Positions 43,273 to 52,308 of a DNA stretch of 64,000 bases are shown here, in pieces. The notes under the pieces were generated by a model, which ran no database searches, had not been told where the DNA came from, and saw only the letters and a program-made list of their open reading frames with translations. The stretch is taken from positions 4,803,001 through 4,867,000 of the forward strand of contig NZ_CP068230.1 in NCBI RefSeq assembly GCF_009183365.2, given 5' to 3'. Position 1 is the stretch's first letter, and each line of letters opens with the position of its first letter. This DNA comes from Shewanella algae. GTDB lineage: Bacteria > Pseudomonadota > Gammaproteobacteria > Enterobacterales > Shewanellaceae. The translations under genes were made by a program, and so were the position numbers.

Positions 43273-45078
43273 ATGAGCACTGTCTTTACCAATCCCCTGT
43301 CCATTCCCGTGTTGGGCTTCTGTGCCTACAGCGGCACAGGCAAGACCACACTGTTGAAGCAGTTGATCCCTGAGCTGAATCGTCGTGGTTTGAGACTGGC
43401 AGTGATCAAACACGCTCATCACAACTTTGATATTGATGAGCCGGGCAAAGATAGCTATGAGATGCGCAAGGCCGGCGCCAGACAGATGTTGGTGGCCTCC
43501 CATGTGCGTTGGGCCTTGATGACGGAAGATCCGCTGGACAGAGATCCGGACCTGCTGCATCTACTCGGTCAGTTGGAACAGGACAAGGCCGATCTGGTGT
43601 TGGTGGAAGGCTTCAAGAAACTGGCGCTGCCCAAAATTGAATTACACCGAGCCGCCCATGGCAAACCCTTTATCCATACCGAGGATCCCAATATCCTCGC
43701 AATCGCCTGCTGTGATGAAACCAAGTTGCCGGGAGAGATCCGCCGCCTGGATCTCAACAATGTGGCGCAAATTGCTGACTTTGTGCAGCAGTATGTTCGC
43801 GATTATCGCCCCGAATCCAAGCCCTCTGCAGCAAGAGCCCTGCCCTTAAGCGCCTGTGAGCTCGGCAGTGAACAGAATCTGTCGGTACGTCAGGGCATCG
43901 ACCATATTCTGGAGCAAGTCAAACCCGTCACAGAGACAGAGCTGTTGATACTCGATGAAGCCGACAATCGTATTCTGGCCCAGGATGCCATATCACCGGT
44001 GAACGTACCGCAGCAGACCAACTCGGCAATGGATGGTTACGCCTTCGCGTTTCAAGACAACATGTCACAATCCTTTGAACTGAAAGGAGAAGTGCTGGCC
44101 GGTCATCAATATTCTGGCCAGTTGCAGCCGGGTGAAGCGGTACGAATTATGACAGGTGCGCCGGTTCCTCTGGGTGCAGATACCATTCAACCCAGAGAGC
44201 TTGCCACCGAAACCGATGGCAAGGTCAGCTTCAGTGGCAAGATCTACCGCGGCCAGCACGTTCGTCTGGCGGGTGAAGATATAGCCCAAGGCGCCGTTGC
44301 CCTGGGCAGTGGCACTCGTTTGGGCGCTGCCGAGCAAGGCCTGCTGGCTTCGCTGGGACTGTTTGAGATGCCCCTCAAGCGCCGCCCCAGAATTGCCGTA
44401 TTCTCCACCGGCGATGAAGTCAGCCAACCCGGCACAGAGCTCAAGGCCAACTGCATCTACGACTCCAACCGCTATACCATCAAGGCGATGGCCAAACGTC
44501 TGGGCTGTGAAGTGCTGGACTTGGGGATCATCGAAGACTCGGAAGCGGTTCTGAGCCAAACATTGAGCCAGGCGGCGACTCAGGCCGATGTGATCATCAG
44601 CTCGGGCGGGGTGTCTGTCGGCAATGCCGACTATATCAAGACAGTGCTGGCCAAGCTGGGGGAAATCAACTTCTGGCGCATCAATATGCGCCCGGGACGC
44701 CCCTTGGCGTTTGGTAAGATAGACCAAACATTGTTCTTCGGCTTGCCCGGCAATCCTGTGGCCGTGATGGTCTCTTTCCTGATGTTTGTTCAACCGGCAT
44801 TGCGTAAACTGGCCGGCGAACCAAGCTGGCAGCCAAGACTTTTGCCGGCGATTGCCGATGAAGCCATGCGCAGCCGCAGCGACCGCACCGAATTCAGCCG
44901 CGGCATCATGACCCTGGGAGATGACGGCCAATTGCACGTACGCACAACCGGTGCCCAAGGATCAGGCATGCTCAACTCCATGGTCAAGGCCAACTGTTTG
45001 GTGATTATCGGCGAGGCAGATGAACGCATAGAGGCGGGTGAAACCGTCTATGTACACCCGTTTGCAGACCTGCTCTGA
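43273..45078 (+). CDS. moeA: MobB-MoeA fusion protein
   Basis: The 601-residue protein joins two cofactor steps. Residues 1-170 are MobB: Walker A FCAYSGTGKTTLLKQL and KHAHHNFDIDEPGKDSYE, a GTPase that assists MobA. Residues about 200-601 are MoeA, the molybdopterin molybdotransferase: NVPQQTNSAMDGYAF, IMTGAPVPLGADTI, FSTGDEV, SSGGVSVGNADYIK and FGLPGNPVAVMVSF. The whole reading frame is intact, so this is a true fusion. It lies between mobA and moaA in the operon. The same fusion is typical of Shewanella and some Vibrio relatives. Confidence 0.96.
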   Translation: MSTVFTNPLSIPVLGFCAYSGTGKTTLLKQLIPELNRRGLRLAVIKHAHHNFDIDEPGKDSYEMRKAGARQMLVASHVRWALMTEDPLDRDPDLLHLLGQLEQDKADLVLVEGFKKLALPKIELHRAAHGKPFIHTEDPNILAIACCDETKLPGEIRRLDLNNVAQIADFVQQYVRDYRPESKPSAARALPLSACELGSEQNLSVRQGIDHILEQVKPVTETELLILDEADNRILAQDAISPVNVPQQTNSAMDGYAFAFQDNMSQSFELKGEVLAGHQYSGQLQPGEAVRIMTGAPVPLGADTIQPRELATETDGKVSFSGKIYRGQHVRLAGEDIAQGAVALGSGTRLGAAEQGLLASLGLFEMPLKRRPRIAVFSTGDEVSQPGTELKANCIYDSNRYTIKAMAKRLGCEVLDLGIIEDSEAVLSQTLSQAATQADVIISSGGVSVGNADYIKTVLAKLGEINFWRINMRPGRPLAFGKIDQTLFFGLPGNPVAVMVSFLMFVQPALRKLAGEPSWQPRLLPAIADEAMRSRSDRTEFSRGIMTLGDDGQLHVRTTGAQGSGMLNSMVKANCLVIIGEADERIEAGETVYVHPFADLL

Positions 45079-45086
45079 GCCTGCCC

Positions 45087-46073
45087 TTGAACAGCCTGAG
45101 TGACGGCTTTGGCCGCAAAATAGAGTATCTGCGCCTCTCCATTACCGACAGGTGTGATTTTCGCTGCATCTATTGCATGAGTGAAGACCCCTGTTTTCTG
45201 GAGCGGGAACAGGTATTGAGCCTGGAGGAGCTGGCCTTTATTGGCCGCGCCTTTACCGAGCTTGGCGTCAGCAAGATACGCCTCACCGGCGGCGAACCCT
45301 TGGTACGCAGCGACTGTGACCGCTTGGTGGCGCAGCTGGCGGCACTACCCGGGCTCAAGGATCTTTCCATGACCAGCAACGGCTCCAGGCTGGCCAAGCT
45401 GGCTCCGGCGCTGAAAGCCGCTGGCTTGAACCGCCTCAATATCAGCCTGGATACCCTAAAGAGCGAACTCTTCACCACCCTGACCCGTAACGGCAAGCTG
45501 GAGCGGGTGCTCAAGGGCATAGATGTCGCCAAGGCGGCCGGCTTTGACAAGATCAAGATCAACGCCGTGATCCTCAAGGGCCGCAACGAAAACGAAATTA
45601 TCGATCTGCTGGAATATTGCCGTCAAAAGCAGCTGGACATCGCCTTTATCGAAGAGATGCCTCTGGGTGTTATGGAAGAGCGTTCTCTGCCAAGGCACAT
45701 GAGCAGCAGTGATGTCAGAGAAATTATCAATCAACGCTGGCCACTGAGCCTGTCATCCAAGCGTACCGGCGGCCCGGCACGTTACTACAGCATGGCCGAC
45801 AGCCCTATCCATATAGGTTTTATTTCGCCCCACAGCCATAACTTTTGCCATGAGTGCAACCGGGTCAGAGTCACGGCCGAAGGCCGCTTGCTACTGTGCC
45901 TGGGGAATGAACACTCACTGGATCTGAAGCAGATCATCCGCAGCCATCCTGGTGATATAGACGTATTGAAGCAGGCTATCTTCGAGGCGATTCAGCGCAA
46001 ACCCAAAGAGCATCACTTCGATGATCCCAATCAGGTGCAGATCCTGAGGTTTATGAACAGCACGGGTGGCTGA
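45087..46073 (+). CDS. moaA: GTP 3',8-cyclase
   Basis: The 328-residue radical SAM enzyme makes 3',8-cyclo-GTP, the first step of molybdenum cofactor synthesis. The N-terminal 4Fe-4S site is CDFRCIYC, the C-terminal cluster CHECNRVRVTAEGRLLLCLG, and the protein ends in GG, the activity-determining tail. It starts with TTG at 45087, 8 bp after the moeA stop; no ATG is available near this point. Its position last in the tup-mob-moe order places import, assembly and the first step in one transcript. moaB, moaC and moaDE are not in the window. Confidence 0.95.
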   Translation: MNSLSDGFGRKIEYLRLSITDRCDFRCIYCMSEDPCFLEREQVLSLEELAFIGRAFTELGVSKIRLTGGEPLVRSDCDRLVAQLAALPGLKDLSMTSNGSRLAKLAPALKAAGLNRLNISLDTLKSELFTTLTRNGKLERVLKGIDVAKAAGFDKIKINAVILKGRNENEIIDLLEYCRQKQLDIAFIEEMPLGVMEERSLPRHMSSSDVREIINQRWPLSLSSKRTGGPARYYSMADSPIHIGFISPHSHNFCHECNRVRVTAEGRLLLCLGNEHSLDLKQIIRSHPGDIDVLKQAIFEAIQRKPKEHHFDDPNQVQILRFMNSTGG

Positions 46074-46126
46074 TACCTGCCACCGTGCTACACTGGCGAT
46101 TCGACCTCAACCAAACATTCTTGCCC

Positions 46127-46585
46127 ATGGCACTGACCCGCAAACAGTGGAATAACATCATTATTCTGGCCTCCATTCTGATGGTGTCGGTACTGACCTT
46201 GCTGGATAAACGCATGAACTCGGTGCCCGATACCCGCGAGCTGTTTGACAGCAATACTGAACTGCAGCAGCTGCAACTGGGCGGGATCTGGCTGGCACAG
46301 GCCGCCAATGGCCAATGGCAGTGTGATCCCAAGGTGCTCAATTGTGCCGACTGGAGTCAAGCCTGGCTCAGTATTCGGGTATCACCATTGGCAAGTAAAC
46401 CAGAACTCACCCAAGATGAGCGACCACGAGAGTTGCTGCTGAAAGTCAGCGGCGCTGCCGAGCCACAACTTTGGCTGTTCTATCCCCATCAGGGACTGCT
46501 TAAATCTGCCGCCGGGAACTGGTATCTTATTCCCCCCAGCCTCAGAAGTGGTGTTGTACCTCTGCTGAGTGTATCCACAAGCTGA
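46127..46585 (+). CDS. hypothetical single-pass membrane protein between moaA and mutM
   Basis: The 152-residue protein starts at MALTRKQWNNIIILASIL (46127), with no strong ribosome site. It has one N-terminal membrane helix (about 9-25) and a periplasmic domain of about 125 residues with two Cys (QWQCDPKVLNCADW) that could form a disulfide. I do not recognise the family. It runs with moaA and mutM with small gaps; its 3' end is 16 bp from the mutM start. Confidence 0.75.
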   Translation: MALTRKQWNNIIILASILMVSVLTLLDKRMNSVPDTRELFDSNTELQQLQLGGIWLAQAANGQWQCDPKVLNCADWSQAWLSIRVSPLASKPELTQDERPRELLLKVSGAAEPQLWLFYPHQGLLKSAAGNWYLIPPSLRSGVVPLLSVSTS

Positions 46586-46601
46586 TAGAGCAGAGAGCCT
46601 T

Positions 46602-47417
46602 ATGCCAGAATTGCCGGAAGTGGAAGTGACCCGCCTCGGGGTTGCGCCGTATCTTGTTGATCAGACCGTCAGTAACCTTATCGTTCGTAATCCTTCGCTG
46701 CGTTGGCCGGTACCCGAAACGGCCCGCAATATCATAGGACAGACCATCAGAGCCGTGCGTCGCCGCGCCAAATACCTGCTGCTGGATACAGATGCCGGTA
46801 CCTGCATAGTGCATCTTGGGATGTCCGGCAGCCTGCGGATTTTGCCCCGTAGCACACCGGCTGAGAAACACGATCATATAGATCTGGAATTGGAAAACGG
46901 CCGGGTGCTGAGGTTCAACGATCCGCGCAGATTCGGTGCCTGGCTCTGGTGCGAGTTGCCGGAAACGGCTCATCCGCTGCTGGCCAAACTGGGGCCCGAA
47001 CCTTTAACGGATGCCTTCAATGTCGAGCAACTACACGCGGCGCTCAAGGGCAAGAAGAAGGCGATAAAACTCTGTCTGATGGACAATGCCATTGTGGTGG
47101 GTGTCGGTAATATCTATGCCAACGAAGCCCTGTTTGCCGCCGGGGTCCACCCGCAGGCCGAGGCCGGTAAAGTGGATAAAGAGCGGCTGACAGTGCTGGT
47201 CGCCGAGATAAAGCTGATCCTGGCCCAGGCAATCAAGCAGGGGGGCACCACACTGAAAGACTTTACCAATGCCGAAGGTAAACCGGGTTACTTTGCCCAG
47301 AAGCTGCATGTCTATGGCCGCGGTGGGGAAACCTGTACCCAATGCGGCCATCTGTTATCCGAAATACGCCTGGGACAGCGCACCACAGTGTTTTGCAGCC
47401 TGTGCCAGACACGCTGA
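46602..47417 (+). CDS. mutM: formamidopyrimidine-DNA glycosylase
   Basis: The 271-residue protein starts at MPELPEVEVTRLG; the catalytic Pro2 and Glu3 are in place. It excises 8-oxoguanine and other oxidised purines and cuts the DNA backbone. Helix-two-turn-helix and the C-terminal zinc finger CTQCGH through CSLCQTR are complete. Length matches E. coli MutM (269). Convergent with the GT39 gene 7 bp away; no terminator is evident in this gap. Confidence 0.97.
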   Translation: MPELPEVEVTRLGVAPYLVDQTVSNLIVRNPSLRWPVPETARNIIGQTIRAVRRRAKYLLLDTDAGTCIVHLGMSGSLRILPRSTPAEKHDHIDLELENGRVLRFNDPRRFGAWLWCELPETAHPLLAKLGPEPLTDAFNVEQLHAALKGKKKAIKLCLMDNAIVVGVGNIYANEALFAAGVHPQAEAGKVDKERLTVLVAEIKLILAQAIKQGGTTLKDFTNAEGKPGYFAQKLHVYGRGGETCTQCGHLLSEIRLGQRTTVFCSLCQTR

Positions 47418-47424
47418 AGCACAA

Positions 47425-49149
47425 TCACTCCCGCATCCACTGTCCCGGGTGCGGCGTGTGGTAACTGACCATGGTCTTGGGGGCCTGACACTCGGGCAAA
47501 CTCGCCGAAGCCCCAAGTAAATACCACTCCTCTCTGTGGGCCGTGCCCATGTTCTGGCCCTTGCTCATATCAAAGCATTCAAGCGTTACCTCACCGGGAA
47601 CCAGGAGATAACGTTGCTTACCTTGTTGCAGCCACTGCCAGGCCCTGCGCTCCTGCTCGGCAGTGGAAGCCAGATAACTGAAGTGGGTAATACTCATGGG
47701 AGAAAACAGAATAAACTGCTCCTTAAAGCGGATCAGTCCAAGCTCGGCATCTTCACCTATTACCTCGGCCGTGTGCTGCATCAAGGCCTTGGGAGTACGT
47801 ATCCCATCGAGCAACAGATAGCCCCAGCTACTGACCAAGGCCCAACCAAGAATAGTCACCACGCCGGAGCGGAGCAGCGAAGGCTGTTTCCTTAACCACC
47901 AGAGCAAAATAAGCCAGGAGGAACCGAGCACCATAAACAGGTAACCAATACCTGTGAGATCATCGGTATAATCAGCCAGTCTCTCAAGCAATTTGGGATG
48001 GTGCAGCAATGCCAGCACGCCCAGAGCCAGCAGTAGCCCCCCCAGCAACCACAGCAAGGCGGAAACCAGGCGCTCAAACCATAGACACAACTGTGCTCCC
48101 TGCAGTGCTGCTGCAATGGCCAGCGCGGCCATCGGCAGTGCCGGCAAAATATAGACATTACGCTTACCTGGGCTGATGCTGAAAAACACCACCACCAACA
48201 AGACCCATAATAGCAAGACAGCAATGCCGGGGTCGGCCTTGATGGCTGTCCAGAGTCGCTTTCCGTAAGCCAATGCCAATAGGGGCAGCGGGAACCAGAG
48301 CCAGGGAATGACACTGAAAACAAAGAAATACCAAGGTTTGATATGATGCCAGGCGTTGACGTAACGCTCACCCGTCTGCTTAAACAGAATATTGTTCATA
48401 TATGCCAGGTGTTCCGGGCTTGCAGATGCTTGAACCGTCAACACCATGGGAACCAACCAGAGCGCAATTACAGCCAGCATAACGACCGGCCCCAATGCCG
48501 CCCGCCAGCGCCAACCCTCTCGCCACAAGCCCCTTTGCCAACTGTATAGGGCCAAGGGCAACAACATCAGCAAGGGCAGAAAACCAACTCCCTTGGTGAT
48601 AACTCCCAGCCCCATAAAGCCCCAGGCGGCAAAGTACCAGCCCCAACTAGGCCCTTTGAAGAAATGGCGCAGCAAGCCATAACACCCTAAAGTTATCCAG
48701 CACATCACCATGGCATCTATCTGGGCATTCTTGGCCTGCATCAAAAACTGCGGCACCAACAGCAGCAGCAGAGCGGCGTTGCGCCCGGTGCGAACATTCC
48801 ACAACCTGGCGCCCAAATCATAGACCAGCATCACTGTCAGCAAACCACACAGGGCATTGGGCAGTAAGAAAGCCAGCTTGAGGTCACCAATCAGGGCATA
48901 ACAAAGCGCTATGGCCCACATGAAAACCGGCGGCTTGTCCGGATAGAATTCGCCACCACGGCTGGGAAACAACCACTGACCGCTGCTGACCATCTCTCTG
49001 GCGACTTCGACAAATCTAGGCTCGTCGGCAGGCCAGGGAGAGCGGAATCCTATTCCCAACAACATGATAAGCAGGGTCAGCCAGAACAGTGCCCAAAACA
49101 CTCTGGTGTAATCATCACTGTCAAAGTAGCTACGCAGCCAATTCATCAA
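47425..49149 (-). CDS. GT39/ArnT-like membrane glycosyltransferase
   Basis: The 574-residue protein has about 12 membrane helices and the GT-C signature PADEPRFVEVAREMVSSGQW with the catalytic Asp-Glu, then FYPDKPPVFMW. Members transfer a sugar from a lipid (undecaprenyl phosphate) carrier to lipid A, LPS or protein on the outer face. The start lies inside the stop codon of the VTT gene (ATGA). With the GT2 and VTT genes it makes a three-gene unit. ArnT-type aminoarabinose transfer is not implied, since the arn genes are absent here. Confidence 0.88.
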   Translation of the reverse strand: MMNWLRSYFDSDDYTRVFWALFWLTLLIMLLGIGFRSPWPADEPRFVEVAREMVSSGQWLFPSRGGEFYPDKPPVFMWAIALCYALIGDLKLAFLLPNALCGLLTVMLVYDLGARLWNVRTGRNAALLLLLVPQFLMQAKNAQIDAMVMCWITLGCYGLLRHFFKGPSWGWYFAAWGFMGLGVITKGVGFLPLLMLLPLALYSWQRGLWREGWRWRAALGPVVMLAVIALWLVPMVLTVQASASPEHLAYMNNILFKQTGERYVNAWHHIKPWYFFVFSVIPWLWFPLPLLALAYGKRLWTAIKADPGIAVLLLWVLLVVVFFSISPGKRNVYILPALPMAALAIAAALQGAQLCLWFERLVSALLWLLGGLLLALGVLALLHHPKLLERLADYTDDLTGIGYLFMVLGSSWLILLWWLRKQPSLLRSGVVTILGWALVSSWGYLLLDGIRTPKALMQHTAEVIGEDAELGLIRFKEQFILFSPMSITHFSYLASTAEQERRAWQWLQQGKQRYLLVPGEVTLECFDMSKGQNMGTAHREEWYLLGASASLPECQAPKTMVSYHTPHPGQWMRE

Positions 49150-49844
49150 AGCCCCTGTTTATCGGAGAGTAAATCATCCACCTGACGACTCTGGCGATTA
49201 CGGTAAAGGTAAGTTCCTATGGCACTGGAAAGCAGCAATAACACCAGACTGATCCCGAGTTGATACTGATCGGACAACCCCAGGCCGGCTCCCGCATAGG
49301 CAAAGATCAGCATCTGCGGCAGGTAGCCGATGAAACTGCCGATTAAGAAACCGCCGGCAGGCACCCGGGTTGCCCCGGCAAAGAGATTGGTCAACAGGTT
49401 ACTGCCAACAGGTAACAGCCTGATCATTAAGACTTTAAGCCAGGTGCGATGAATGATCAGCCGTTCAAAACGTTGCAGCCGCGACCCAAAGCGCTTCTGT
49501 AGAAACTCGCGCACCGTCAAACGGGCACAATAAAAGCTGAGGAGACAACCCGCCAAGGCGGCAAAGGTGGAAAACAGGGCGCCCACTGCACCACCAAGCG
49601 CGAAGCCGAAAACAAATGCGATGATCTGCCTCGGGCCACCCACTGCGGTAAACAGAGCGCCGACAGCAAACAGTAACGCCACTCCGGCAGGCCCTTGGCG
49701 GTGAATAAAGTTAGCGACCCAGTTACTGTCGGTGAGATGCTCAAACCAGCCGGCCTGAACGGCCAACATCAGCCCAAGCAAGACGGATATCAGCAACAGC
49801 GTCTTTAGCAGGCGCTTCAGTTTAGTCCCGGCGGCTGTATTCAA
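49146..49844 (-). CDS. TVP38/TMEM64 (VTT domain) membrane protein
   Basis: The 232-residue protein has five or six helices and the VTT/SNARE-associated domain: GALFTAVGGPRQIIAFVFGF (re-entrant loop region), LPVGSNLLTNLFAGATRVP and SFIGYLPQMLIFAY. VTT proteins of the DedA type move undecaprenyl phosphate or phospholipid across the membrane. It overlaps the GT2 gene by 23 bp and the GT39 gene by 4 bp. In this setting a carrier-lipid flipping role for the glycosylation module is inferred. Confidence 0.9.
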   Translation of the reverse strand: MNTAAGTKLKRLLKTLLLISVLLGLMLAVQAGWFEHLTDSNWVANFIHRQGPAGVALLFAVGALFTAVGGPRQIIAFVFGFALGGAVGALFSTFAALAGCLLSFYCARLTVREFLQKRFGSRLQRFERLIIHRTWLKVLMIRLLPVGSNLLTNLFAGATRVPAGGFLIGSFIGYLPQMLIFAYAGAGLGLSDQYQLGISLVLLLLSSAIGTYLYRNRQSRQVDDLLSDKQGL

Positions 49845-50574
49845 TGCTGTCTATCTCGGCAATTTTGGCCCGGCGAATCAACCACATCACCCCGAGGATA
49901 TCGACGATTCCCACCCAGAGTCGATTCCAGGCGGTATATTTGGAAATACCGGCTTGTCTGTCTCTGTGATTAACCACAGAAATCCGCACATCACCGCCCA
50001 TACGTCGGATAAGCGCCGGAATATACCTATGCATATGGTTGAAATAGGGGAGTTTCAGAAAACTGGCTCGCGGAAAGAGCTTAAGACCACAGCCGGTATC
50101 CGGAACGCCATCGTGCAATAAGGCATCGCGTACCCTGTTGGCAAAACGGGATTGAAAGCGTTTCCAAGCCGTATCTTTACGGTGCTTTCGATAACCAGCG
50201 ATGCAAAAATCAGCACTGTTCATTTCCGGGATCAGCCGGATCATGGCGGGAATGTCGGCAGGATCATTTTGACCATCGGCATCTAGGGTCACTATATATT
50301 CCCCTTTGGCCTCGCGCACACCTGTGCAGATAGCCGTGCTCTGGCCTGTACTGCGTTTATGGCGAATAACTCTGGCATCACAGCTGTTTTGCTTTGCAGT
50401 TTGCAACACTTCGTCGGCAGTACTATCGCTGCTGCCATCATCTACAACCAGAATTTCAAAAGGGGTTGTCGTTGCCAAGGCCTGACAGATCTCATTAATG
50501 AGAGGGCCTATATTGCCGGCTTCGTCTTTGGCGGGTATTACGACTGAAATCAAAAATAAGCTCCCGGGTTCCAA
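49822..50574 (-). CDS. GT2 family glycosyltransferase (polyprenyl-phosphate sugar synthase type)
   Basis: The 250-residue protein opens with SVVIPAKDEAGNIGPLINEI, then VVDDGSSDST, DADGQNDPADIPAM (metal-binding DAD) and later GCGLKLFPR and HRDRQAGISKY, as in dolichol-phosphate mannosyltransferases and ArnC/GtrB. The C-terminal membrane helices of GtrB are absent. It charges a carrier lipid with a sugar, for the GT39 enzyme in the same operon. First gene of the unit; its leader region holds two tandem terminators of the upstream Wzi gene. Confidence 0.9.
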   Translation of the reverse strand: MEPGSLFLISVVIPAKDEAGNIGPLINEICQALATTTPFEILVVDDGSSDSTADEVLQTAKQNSCDARVIRHKRSTGQSTAICTGVREAKGEYIVTLDADGQNDPADIPAMIRLIPEMNSADFCIAGYRKHRKDTAWKRFQSRFANRVRDALLHDGVPDTGCGLKLFPRASFLKLPYFNHMHRYIPALIRRMGGDVRISVVNHRDRQAGISKYTAWNRLWVGIVDILGVMWLIRRAKIAEIDSIEYSRRD

Positions 50575-50690
50575 ACTTGGGACTGATTAAAAAACAACCT
50601 ACACAGGAAGTAGGTCTGGATGCAATATAACTGTAGTTTCTTAAGGCCAAATTACGTCAATGCCGTTTTTTACGCAATCATTCCGATTAA

Positions 50691-50793
50691 ACTTGGTAAC
50701 ATTTTCTTTACGAGCATAAAAAAGCCGGCTAGGCCGGCTACACTTGGTAACATTCTTATGGCTGGGATTAAAAAAGCCGGCTATACCGGCTTA
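50691..50793 (-). terminator. two tandem terminators, duplicated, of the wzi-like gene
   Basis: Minus-strand order: AGCCGG-TATAG-CCGGCT then six T (about 50770-50792), followed by AGCCGG-CCTAG-CCGGCT then six T (about 50717-50739). Both are flanked on the plus strand by a copy of ACTTGGTAACATT (50691 and 50742), so the whole 50-bp terminator unit has been duplicated in tandem. Confidence 0.85.
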
Positions 50794-50809
50794 GTTAAGC
50801 AGTTGTCAC

Positions 50810-52303
50810 TCAGAACCTGTACTCATAACTACCAAACAAACTGGCATCGTTATCGTTATAAGTTGCAAACTCTGAACGGGAAGCTGTGCCACCAAAAGTC
50901 ATCATCCCCTTCAGCAAGGGCATACGATAGCTGAGTTCCAACATCAGCAGATCTTCCTTGGCGGGTTTTGGGGCCCAACCATTATTTCGGTTTTTACCGT
51001 CTTTGTTGAGCTGAGCATAGCGCAGGTAGGCGTTAATACCATGGCTGTCGGCAAATTGACCCACCAAGCCCAGAACGTAGACCTTGGCATCGCTGTCATA
51101 GGTAGAACCCAAGGAACGTTTGTAATAACGGGAACCACTCAAATAAGTGCTGTGCTCATAGAAACAGTTGAACACATTGGGATCTCCGCCACAGGCAACC
51201 AGAGTATCCGTATACTCAAAGAACAGCTTATATTGCTGCTGCGCCAGGTTGAAGCGGGTATCGGCGCCCATCAACACGGCGCAGTCGGCAATCTGCCATG
51301 GCGCCGAACCGCTGGAGTCTTCACAGGTGCGCTCCAGATAGAGACCAAAAGGCACGTTAAACAGGGTATCGGCATAACGAACGTCGAAGCCCGCCATCTG
51401 GTTGCCTATCTTGGTATTCATTGAAGGGTCGCAGTTCGGGTCACCATCAGCACACTCGGTTCCACCGGAAATAGCATCCCAGAATGAACCAAAGCCGCAA
51501 TCCTGTCCCTCTCCACAGAATTGTGTGGTCCAGGAAAGGCCTATTTCCAACTGTTTGAAGGGCCTGACACTGCCGCGCATATTCCACAGCAGTGTGTCTT
51601 CAACGGCTCTGTCGTCATTCATCCAACTGACACCTGCGGTCAGGGTCCAGGGGCCAATCCAGGATAGCCAAGGGGTTTCAAAACCCGCAGCATTATTACG
51701 ACTGAGCATGATAGATGGCATAGGGCGAGCATTGTTTGACTTGTGCAAAGCCGAATCAAACCCAGGGCCCCACCACTGCTGCACTGCACCCGCAGTCATT
51801 ATCCAGTTGCCCAGCACCAGCGCCATGTAGGAGTCATCCAAACGGGCACTCTCATCATCCTGGGCGTCATAGGCGCCGGTTCCCGCAGCCTTGAAGGCAA
51901 AACGCTCTCCGACATATTCATATGAGGCGCTCAGTTGGCCCTTTTCACGGTAGTCAGAGCCAAAATGTTGAAACCGGGCGGCATCCGTGGCTGCCGTCGC
52001 CTTGATAACAGCATTGCCGCGATTTTCTATCGCCTGACGATAGTAAAAATTCACTCTGGAAAAAGCATCAGTCAACGCAGGAGTGAGGGTTGCCGGCTCA
52101 ACCTTGGCCAAATCGGCACCGATACCGGCCCACATCAAGGGGTAAGTATTAACGGGAACCGTGATCACCCCGGCATCAGCCAGCGCCTGAATATCGGCTC
52201 TCAAATAAATGTCTGAACTATCGACCCAAGGTGCCGCATGGCTCGCAGCGCTCATACCCAGGCCTGCGGCCAGCATCAGGCTCTTGTACAAAAGACTTCT
52301 CAT
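50810..52303 (-). CDS. capsule assembly protein, Wzi family
   Basis: The 497-residue protein has a Sec signal (LYKSLMLAAGLGMSAASHA) followed by APWVDSSDIYLRADIQALADAG, the usual Wzi N-terminal helical segment, and a long beta-barrel ending in SLFGSYEYRF with a terminal Phe. Wzi is an outer-membrane lectin that holds capsule on the cell surface. Cys pairs such as CGEGQDCGFG and CADGDPNCDPS are unusual additions in extracellular loops. It is followed by the two terminators described above. A capsule locus itself is not seen in this window. Confidence 0.9.
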   Translation of the reverse strand: MRSLLYKSLMLAAGLGMSAASHAAPWVDSSDIYLRADIQALADAGVITVPVNTYPLMWAGIGADLAKVEPATLTPALTDAFSRVNFYYRQAIENRGNAVIKATAATDAARFQHFGSDYREKGQLSASYEYVGERFAFKAAGTGAYDAQDDESARLDDSYMALVLGNWIMTAGAVQQWWGPGFDSALHKSNNARPMPSIMLSRNNAAGFETPWLSWIGPWTLTAGVSWMNDDRAVEDTLLWNMRGSVRPFKQLEIGLSWTTQFCGEGQDCGFGSFWDAISGGTECADGDPNCDPSMNTKIGNQMAGFDVRYADTLFNVPFGLYLERTCEDSSGSAPWQIADCAVLMGADTRFNLAQQQYKLFFEYTDTLVACGGDPNVFNCFYEHSTYLSGSRYYKRSLGSTYDSDAKVYVLGLVGQFADSHGINAYLRYAQLNKDGKNRNNGWAPKPAKEDLLMLELSYRMPLLKGMMTFGGTASRSEFATYNDNDASLFGSYEYRF

Positions 52304-52308
52304 TAACT

